DNA of 12,887 bases from Oligoflexia bacterium (GTDB taxonomy: Bacteria; Bdellovibrionota; UBA1018; CAIMNF01): NCBI GenBank assembly GCA_903842755.1, contig CAIMNF010000397.1:1-12887 (forward strand). The letters run 5' to 3'. Both the position numbers and the translations under genes were made by a program. This document shows, piece by piece, positions 8,287-12,887 of this stretch. Position 1 is the stretch's first letter. Every line of letters begins with the position of its first letter. The notes under the pieces are model-generated. The model had not been told where the DNA came from. It did no database searches and saw only the letters and a program-made list of their open reading frames with translations.

Positions 8287-8692
8287 CACGCAAGACTATA
8301 AGCCGGGTTTTGTCTTTGCATTTTGACTCCTCCGAAAAAGAATCAAACTTCAGAGGCAATCATTCCTCTAGGCGCCCTATTACTAGGGTCACTCATCAGC
8401 AACCAACCCGAAGGTTTAACGATTCAAAGCAAATCTTCCTTCCTATTTGGTCTTGCTCCCAGTAGGGTTTTCCATGCCCTTTTGATTACTCAAAAAGCGG
8501 TGGGCTCTTACCCCACCTTTTCACCCTTGCATTAATGCGGAAGCATTACAGCGGTATATTCTCTGTGGCACTTTCCGTGGCAATGAACTTGACTTCATCC
8601 CCCCGGCCGTTAGCCGGTACTGCGCTTTGTTGGAGCCCGGACTTTCCTCCCGTCTTTAATAAATAAAGACCAGCGATTGCCCGTCTTGCGTG
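8287..8692 (-). ncRNA. rnpB: RNase P RNA, type A
   Basis: The catalytic RNA of RNase P, which trims 5' leaders from tRNA precursors. Read on the minus strand, the conserved blocks appear in the right order. GAGGAAAGUCCGGGCUCC (about 8650-8633) is P4 5' strand/CR I. AAGGGUGAAAAGGUGGGGUA and following AGAGCCCACCG are CR II/III (about 8528-8498). AGCAAGACCAAAUAGG is CR IV (about 8456-8441). ACAAAACCCGGCUUAUAG near the 3' end is CR V and the P4 3' strand. P1 is a perfect 10-bp helix between 8683-8692 and 8287-8296, which sets the ends and a length of about 406 nt. P3 is a hairpin with GUCUUUA/UAAAGAC arms (8652-8670). A GGUU-containing loop candidate for tRNA CCA pairing lies before the CUGAUGAGUGA segment. 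The exact 5' end may be a few bases further upstream. Confidence 0.95.
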
Positions 8693-8825
8693 GTCTTTTG
8701 ACTCTACACTGTGTCCAAAGTCTTTGCACGTGCATATGGGCTTTTCAAGCGAAGGTCATTCAAAAGCGCCACTCCACGCCCCACGCCCAATACAACCTGG
8801 TCCAACTCTTGCTTAAAGGTATGCG
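8693..8825. promoter_or_regulatory. Divergent intergenic region between rnpB and the protease lipoprotein gene
   Basis: 133 bases must contain the promoters of rnpB (minus) and of the lipoprotein gene (plus). A perfect 10-base palindrome TGCACGTGCA lies at 8725-8734. For rnpB, TAGAGT (minus strand, about 8707-8702) is at the right distance for a -10, but no good -35 accompanies it. On the plus strand I see no convincing promoter pair. AAAGG at 8815-8819 is the ribosome site for the ATG at 8826. Confidence 0.35.
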
Positions 8826-10070
8826 ATGAAAAGCCAAACTTTGCCGCATTTAACGAAGATCATTGCGCTCACACTCTTATTTAGTTTTGGCTGCGCAAAG
8901 AGCAAAAGCCAAAACCCGCTTATTCAGGAGTCAGCGCCACTCGATAATCAACTCAAAAAAAGCCTGACAAAAATTCAAACAGGTCCACTTGCGGACGACT
9001 GCGACCAGAAGCTTGCCGCTAAAAAAACTGAAATTATTCAAGCACTCGATATTTACCGGGCAGACATTGAAGCGAAACAGAACCAAGAAGCACCTTCCGC
9101 GGATAAAAGTTTTGTTGATTTTGAAGGCGGAAAAATCGAAGAAATTGCAATCACACCCCCTCCAACGGATACCGCAAAAAAAATCCAGACCTTCAGCTGG
9201 GACGAACTTTCCAACCAGTTCCAAAAAATCAAGTCCGCTCCCTATTCCTTTAAAAAATGGGCGTATGCTTTAAACTATGCAAAAATATTAATCTCGGAAG
9301 ACCTTAATCGCACCGTCTATTATACCAATTTAACCCTTGAACCATCAGACGAGCCCGCTCTCAGCAAAATCATTGCCGAGGTTGCTCCTTGCGCCATTCA
9401 AGAGGAGTGCGGTGAACTTAACTTGACCGCCCCAAGCACTCAATTTGCGAATCAAAACTCCGTTTATCATTATGTACTTGGCAAAATAAAAGGAGCAAGT
9501 TCCCGCCAAGAGGCACACGAATGGATTTCGAACCTTTACGGAAAGCTCGAGGCCGACTATGCGACTAAGTTCAAACTTCCCTCCAACGGTGACACAACAG
9601 CCATCGTTAATTCTGAAGGAATCACCGAATTTCGGCTTACGTTGGACTTAAGCGCCTTTAGTAATGCCAGTCAAAATCTAGCGGTACGTTGGATCGAATC
9701 CGTTTGGTCTTCCGACCATTACAAGTTAAAACTCGTCTTGGGCGATAAACAAGAAACCTCTAGCCTTTTTAAATATTTCTTTTTCCCCAACGACACTCAG
9801 CGAGACACCACCTACCACGCCGGAGAATTCACGCACGAGGTGCATCTTTTTACGAAGTCCAGCTCTAAAGCCTTTGCGCACGAAACGGGACATGTTTTAG
9901 GCCTAAACGATCATTATTGGGAATTCTGGAATCGCGACCTTTGCGCCTATCAGACCACTCTCGACCCAACAGATGTCATGAGTGACCACATTCACGGAGT
10001 TGCCACTCCTGGAGACTGGGAAGAATTAATTCGGCGCTACCCAGTTTCGGCACCTAAAGGTGGGCCATAA
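8826..10070 (+). CDS. Metzincin-like zinc metalloprotease, lipoprotein
   Basis: 414 residues. The N-terminus is a lipoprotein signal: basic start, hydrophobic core IIALTLLFSFG and Cys23 in SFGC, with Ala/Lys after it, which favours outer-membrane sorting and not inner-membrane retention. Residues 24-130 are low-complexity and charged, probably a linker. A zinc-protease motif AHETGHVLGLND (351-362) gives ligands His352 and His356 with catalytic Glu353. The HExxHxxGxxD spacing places Asp362 (or neighbouring His363) as the third ligand, and VMS (384-386) 22 residues later is a candidate Met-turn. This combination is typical of metzincins, with Asp as third ligand as in snapalysin-type enzymes. 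The central part (130-330) is unrecognised and may hold the rest of the catalytic domain. Four Cys (59, 189, 195, 373) after the lipobox could form disulfides in the periplasm or at the surface. The ATG has AAAGG 6 bases upstream. The preceding ATG at 8821 is followed by a stop after one codon. The substrate is unknown. Confidence 0.85.
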   Translation: MKSQTLPHLTKIIALTLLFSFGCAKSKSQNPLIQESAPLDNQLKKSLTKIQTGPLADDCDQKLAAKKTEIIQALDIYRADIEAKQNQEAPSADKSFVDFEGGKIEEIAITPPPTDTAKKIQTFSWDELSNQFQKIKSAPYSFKKWAYALNYAKILISEDLNRTVYYTNLTLEPSDEPALSKIIAEVAPCAIQEECGELNLTAPSTQFANQNSVYHYVLGKIKGASSRQEAHEWISNLYGKLEADYATKFKLPSNGDTTAIVNSEGITEFRLTLDLSAFSNASQNLAVRWIESVWSSDHYKLKLVLGDKQETSSLFKYFFFPNDTQRDTTYHAGEFTHEVHLFTKSSSKAFAHETGHVLGLNDHYWEFWNRDLCAYQTTLDPTDVMSDHIHGVATPGDWEELIRRYPVSAPKGGP

Positions 10071-10368
10071 TTTCATCCCCATCTCGATTGGGAAAAGTCT
10101 GACAAGCAAGCCGATAACCTTTTGCAATTTCCTCTGCAGTAAGGTGATTCTTTTCAATTTCGGTGACTGGGTTCACTTTCGCTTGATCCTGAGCGTTCAG
10201 AAAAATCCGATCTAACCCGCACTTCCCGTGTCCCCCGCACGTACTCCCTAAGTCTAATTCAATCCACTGCGCGTGGCCCAACAAATTAAGGCCGCGCAAA
10301 CACTCCCCCGAATCAAACTTCGAGCCCACCCCTTCAGGCCTGTTCGGTTTTTGAAACTTTACACTCAT
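10054..10368 (-). CDS. 2Fe-2S ferredoxin-like protein with a substituted cluster ligand
   Basis: A 104-residue single-domain protein with the layout of small 2Fe-2S ferredoxins: a Ser/Gly-Glu segment followed by a helix (GSKFDSGECLRGLNLLGH, 15-32), the cluster loop STCGGHGKCGLD (42-53), and a late Cys in LACQTFP (87-93). Ferredoxins of this kind use Cys-x5-Cys-x2-Cys plus a distal Cys. Here Cys44, Cys50 and Cys89 are present, but the third position is Asp53 (codon GAT). One extra Cys, Cys23, lies in the helix. The cluster could be ligated by Asp53, or by Cys23 after rearrangement, or be lost. The protein has no signal peptide. It follows the aldehyde dehydrogenase gene by 22 bases and probably shares its transcript, which suggests an electron-transfer role, but no partner can be named. 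The last 17 bases overlap the convergent protease gene. The ribosome site is weak. Confidence 0.85.
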   Translation of the reverse strand: MSVKFQKPNRPEGVGSKFDSGECLRGLNLLGHAQWIELDLGSTCGGHGKCGLDRIFLNAQDQAKVNPVTEIEKNHLTAEEIAKGYRLACQTFPNRDGDEIMAHL

Positions 10369-10390
10369 TTTACGTCTGGCTCATTTCTTT

Positions 10391-11935
10391 TTAGTACCGG
10401 CGATCTGTCTTTAAAAACTTAACAAAGCACCATAAAAAATGGGGAATTTTGGACATTTTTTCAAAAAACCCTCCCCGTCCCATTTCAATCCAGGCCCTAA
10501 AAAAAGACGTTTGCACGGAGGTATACGGAAACCACCAAAACGATTTGAAAGTCAAAAAACTAAAGCGTGGTTTATTGATATGCCTCACGTTTACGAATTC
10601 CAACAATCCTAATTCAGAATGCTTGCGCCCAAATCCACTTTCTTTCACGCCTCCCCACGGAGTCTCCGCTAGACCTGCTGAAAAGGCCACTTCATTAATC
10701 ATTACGCTTCCCACCTGAAGCTCTCGCGCCACGGACTCTCCCAAAGAAATATTGGACGTAATCACGCTCGCCAATAATCCATACCGACTATCATTGGCTT
10801 TTTGGATCGCCTCTTGAAGAGTTTTATAAGTGGTCACTGCGATGACGGGGCCAAATGTCTCTTCTTGATAAATTTTGGTACCTTCAATGCCTATTCCTCC
10901 GACCAGAGTGGGGATCATTCGCGTTCGATTTTCGGTCAAGCTACCCCCACAATAAAACTGTACTCCTTTTTCGCGAGCTTCCTGTAGATGGTCCTCGTAA
11001 ACCGCTTTTTGCTGGTCCATCGTGCAAACTCCCAAATCACTTTCCGCCGAAAGCTTTTGAATTTTCTTTGTCAATAAGGCGACAAACTCTTGCGCCATTT
11101 TTTCGGGAACAATAAGCCGTTCCGTTGACGCACACACCTGGCCTGAGTTCGTAAAGCCACCCCACAATGCTGCGGAAGTCGCATAGTCTAGATCAGCATC
11201 CGGCAAAACAATCATCGCATCCTTTCCACCCAGCTCAAGCGTCACGGGCGTTAAATGTTGGGACGCCTGCTTCATAATCGCCTTTCCGGTTCGAACCGAT
11301 CCGGTGAAAAATATTTTGGCAGGCTTTTGATCAATCATTGCACTTCCGATATCGCCTTCGCCGAAAACGGTTTGGAGTAAATCAACCGCAAACCCTGCCT
11401 CATCAAATAGTTCTTGAATCTTCTGACCGACCAGTGAAGCGTGTTCGCTTGGCTTAAACACCACCGCGTTCCCAGTGACTAATGCGACGACGATGTCGCC
11501 AAATGCCAGAAAAAACGGGTAATTCCACGGTGCGATCACCGCGACCGTACCCAAAGGCCAATACGTGAGAATGCTTTTCCTATAGCGCAATAACGGATTA
11601 TGGAGCTTGATTTTCTTATCCCTAAGTGCGTGAGGTGCGAGCGTTGCGAAATACGAAAGCAATTCGACCGCGGGTAGAATCTCACAGGTCAGCGCTTCTG
11701 CCTCTGGCTTTCCGTTTTCGAGATGAATCGTCTTCGATAATTCGTCTACATGTCGGACCAACACATCCCGTAGATGAAGCAACTTGCGCGCCCGATCTTT
11801 AACCGGAACGTTTGCCCATACGGATTGTGCACGCTTCGCTCGCTCAAAAACAAGAGGAATCGCCTCGGCTTTTGTTTTAGGGATTTCTTTTAACACTTCT
11901 CCGGTACGAGGATTTCTTGAGATGATTTGATCCAT
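10391..11935 (-). CDS. NAD(P)+-dependent aldehyde dehydrogenase with aromatic C-terminal extension
   Basis: Oxidises an aldehyde to its carboxylic acid using NAD(P)+. The ALDH fold is complete: IAPWNYPF (134-141) with oxyanion Asn137-Asn138 region, cofactor segment VFKPSE (159-164), FTGSVRTGK (210-218), general base Glu234 in LELGGKD (233-239), nucleophile Cys268 in NSGQVCAS (263-270) and EETFGP (358-363). The core ends near residue 455. The remaining 60 residues (FSFLTFKSFWWFPY and onwards) are rich in Phe, Trp and basic residues and may form amphipathic, membrane-associating helices as in fatty-aldehyde-type ALDHs. The substrate is not clear: a medium- or long-chain aldehyde or succinate semialdehyde are the main options. 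The ATG is preceded by a run of T residues, with GAAGAG about 12 bases upstream. It lies 37 bases after the RNase HI gene and 22 bases before the ferredoxin-like gene, all in the same direction. Confidence 0.93.
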   Translation of the reverse strand: MDQIISRNPRTGEVLKEIPKTKAEAIPLVFERAKRAQSVWANVPVKDRARKLLHLRDVLVRHVDELSKTIHLENGKPEAEALTCEILPAVELLSYFATLAPHALRDKKIKLHNPLLRYRKSILTYWPLGTVAVIAPWNYPFFLAFGDIVVALVTGNAVVFKPSEHASLVGQKIQELFDEAGFAVDLLQTVFGEGDIGSAMIDQKPAKIFFTGSVRTGKAIMKQASQHLTPVTLELGGKDAMIVLPDADLDYATSAALWGGFTNSGQVCASTERLIVPEKMAQEFVALLTKKIQKLSAESDLGVCTMDQQKAVYEDHLQEAREKGVQFYCGGSLTENRTRMIPTLVGGIGIEGTKIYQEETFGPVIAVTTYKTLQEAIQKANDSRYGLLASVITSNISLGESVARELQVGSVMINEVAFSAGLAETPWGGVKESGFGRKHSELGLLEFVNVRHINKPRFSFLTFKSFWWFPYTSVQTSFFRAWIEMGRGGFFEKMSKIPHFLWCFVKFLKTDRRY

Positions 11936-11972
11936 AAAAAAAATATACTCTTCTTTTCTGGAATCCTAAATA

Positions 11973-12662
11973 CTAAATCAAACCCCAACCCTTTAATACC
12001 TCTTCTTCTTGCAATCGATTGGTTACTTTTTTAAACCTTGCGCCGGCTTTTCCTTTTACTCGTAACTCGCACTCCATCCAGGTTTGATGTTTTTGAAGCT
12101 TGCCTTCCACATAACTCAAGTAAAGGGGCTGATAGGGGCGAGCATCGAGCCGAACCGAATAATTGCTTAACGGCCCAAAGTACAAGTCAATATTTTGCTT
12201 TCGCGCAAAGGCAACAGAGATTTGATCAGCACGCTCATTTCCCTCGTGGCCCGAATGCCCTTTGACTTGCTCATACTGAATGTCAAACCCAACCGCCTTG
12301 GCTCTACCTAATGCGCCTAAAATCAATTCCCAAAGATCTTGATTTTTTACTTCCCCGGCCTGCGTCTTCCACCCATTTTTACTCCAGTTCCAAATGTATT
12401 TTTCTGCACCATGGATGACATAGGAGGAATCTAAAACAGCCCGAAGAGTCTTAGGCCCAAGTTGTTCGCGCGAAAATATTCGCAATACCTCTTCCAAACC
12501 CCGATAAAACCCCATTAACTCCATGCGATTATTGGTCGTATTTTCTTCTCCGCCACCGAACTCGGCCACTTGTAAATGGGGAGTAATAACGATCGTCCCA
12601 TAGCCGCCCGGCCCCGGATTTTTCGAACAGGCGCCGTCGGCGATCAGGATATACCCACTCAA
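11973..12662 (-). CDS. Ribonuclease HI with C-terminal hybrid-binding-like module
   Basis: Cuts the RNA strand of RNA-DNA hybrids (Okazaki primers, R-loops). Residues 1-155 are a full RNase HI domain with the active-site set Asp9 (IADGACSKNPGPGGYG), Glu48 (NRMELM), Asp78 (VLDSSYVI) and Asp146 (NERADQ), the catalytic-loop His (VKGHSGHEGN, 133-142) and the basic-protrusion segment YIWNWSKNGWKT (89-100). E. coli RNase HI ends about here. This protein has about 70 extra residues. Within them LYLSYVEGK...TWMECELRVKGKAGARFKKV (180-213) has the W-x-E-C-x3-V-x-G-x2-GA-x-FK pattern of the hybrid-binding/viroplasmin-like domain, normally found at the N-terminus of RNase H1. The start is TTG at 12662, supported by GAGAGG 6 bases upstream and by the TTGA overlap with the stop of the preceding gene. 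The N-terminus is exactly right for the family. Confidence 0.93.
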   Translation of the reverse strand: MSGYILIADGACSKNPGPGGYGTIVITPHLQVAEFGGGEENTTNNRMELMGFYRGLEEVLRIFSREQLGPKTLRAVLDSSYVIHGAEKYIWNWSKNGWKTQAGEVKNQDLWELILGALGRAKAVGFDIQYEQVKGHSGHEGNERADQISVAFARKQNIDLYFGPLSNYSVRLDARPYQPLYLSYVEGKLQKHQTWMECELRVKGKAGARFKKVTNRLQEEEVLKGWGLI

Positions 12663-12887
12663 TTCACACCTCTCAAATCTTCGGCCCCAATTCGCGTCAC
12701 GGGCACCTCGGCATTTAAAAACTTTCCAGAAGCTACTTGTTCGTACAATTCCAAGTAACGAAGCGCCATTATTTTTTGTTCAAAATAGGTCATCACCCAT
12801 TCCCGGCAAGTTTCTGGGCTCGGCAATGGAATTTGATTCAAAAACAAATCCTTCATGCGATCCTCGTAATCCGCACTAAAAGGATTG
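12659..12887 (-). CDS. C-terminal end of a probable glycosyltransferase (5' end outside window)
   Basis: The frame is open from the right edge to TGA at 12661-12659 and gives about 75 residues, starting NPFSADYEDRM. A Met at 12856 is internal and not the likely start, because the frame continues upstream with sensible sequence. The segment is helical and charged, and ends in TYFEQKIMALRYLELYEQV, which resembles the final helix of GT-B glycosyltransferases of the GT4 type, where the chain crosses back to the N-terminal lobe. The catalytic region is outside the window, so this call rests on the tail alone and could be wrong. The stop codon overlaps the RNase HI start (TTGA), so both are probably in one operon. 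Confidence 0.55.
   Translation of the reverse strand, partial: NPFSADYEDRMKDLFLNQIPLPSPETCREWVMTYFEQKIMALRYLELYEQVASGKFLNAEVPVTRIGAEDLRGVN
12669..12674 (-). promoter_or_regulatory. Ribosome binding site that supports the TTG start of RNase HI
   Basis: GAGAGG on the minus strand lies 6 bases before TTG at 12662-12660. No ATG or GTG in the same frame fits the conserved first strand of RNase HI better. The site lies inside the end of the upstream coding region, consistent with translational coupling. Confidence 0.6.

Noticed and set aside
8323..8535. Open frame of 70 codons on the + strand
   Set aside because: It lies entirely antisense to the RNase P RNA, has no ribosome site and its codons follow the conserved RNA blocks.
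8821..8829. ATG-CGA-TGA mini-frame just before the lipoprotein gene
   Set aside because: Only two codons long and overlapping the real start; a chance occurrence near a good ribosome site, with no sign of a regulatory leader peptide.
8931..9224. Open frame of 97 codons on the minus strand, and a + strand frame at 8989-9273
   Set aside because: Both lie inside the protease lipoprotein gene; the lipobox and zinc motif are in the same continuous frame, which supports that one as real.
10449..10718. Open frame of 89 codons on the + strand
   Set aside because: It is antisense to the aldehyde dehydrogenase C-terminal region and shows no features of its own.
12659..12856. A complete 65-residue gene starting at the Met at 12856
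   Set aside because: The frame stays open to the window edge with protein-like sequence (NPFSADYEDR) before this Met, so it is the end of a longer gene.
1..12887. CRISPR array, insertion sequence, tRNA gene or toxin-antitoxin pair
   Set aside because: I saw no regularly spaced repeats, transposase motifs, terminal inverted repeats, tRNA cloverleaf landmarks or small paired genes.

Overview
The window looks like ordinary chromosomal DNA of a free-living or predatory Gram-negative bacterium with moderate GC (roughly mid-40s percent by eye). A type A RNase P RNA, a lipoprotein with an outer-membrane-type lipobox, a long biosynthetic arginine decarboxylase, a decorated HD-GYP-like protein and an aldehyde dehydrogenase with an aromatic tail fit a proteobacterium-like lineage. 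My guess is Bdellovibrionota or a former deltaproteobacterium. That placement is an inference from gene content, not from any comparison. Genes are packed tightly with short gaps, stop/start overlaps and several non-ATG starts. I see no insertion sequence, prophage, CRISPR array or tRNA.

Layout from left to right. (1) The C-terminus of an unrecognised + strand protein (1-290) is followed by a good sigma-70-type promoter (296-324), a DEAD-box RNA helicase (367-1953) and an AlkA/HhH-type DNA glycosylase (1972-2631). (2) Converging on these is a minus-strand operon read right to left: speA (arginine decarboxylase, 6741-4753), then 4-hydroxyphenylpyruvate dioxygenase (4756-3671, ATGA overlap with speA), then a DusB-like tRNA-dihydrouridine synthase (3669-2641, starting one base after the HPPD stop). 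(3) A 154-bp divergent intergenic region with two short palindromes separates speA from a + strand gene (6896-8266). That gene encodes a pseudo-receiver plus HD-GYP-like protein whose metal-binding residues are partly lost. (4) rnpB, the RNase P RNA, lies on the minus strand at about 8287-8692, converging on the HD-GYP gene. (5) Divergent from rnpB is a secreted metzincin-like zinc-protease lipoprotein (8826-10070, +). Its last 17 bases overlap the end of a minus-strand ferredoxin-like gene. (6) The right end is a minus-strand block, in transcription order: the C-terminus of a probable glycosyltransferase (off the right edge), RNase HI with an extra C-terminal module (TTGA overlap), an aldehyde dehydrogenase with an aromatic tail, and a 2Fe-2S ferredoxin-like protein.

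Most genes are housekeeping: RNA remodelling, base-excision repair, tRNA modification, polyamine synthesis, tyrosine catabolism and RNase P. I found no clear new multi-gene system. The most interesting observations are variants of known families: a ferredoxin with Asp in place of a cluster-ligand Cys, an RNase HI carrying what looks like a hybrid-binding domain at the C-terminus instead of the usual N-terminus, an HD-GYP-like protein with two metal ligands replaced, and a lipid-anchored metzincin-type protease.
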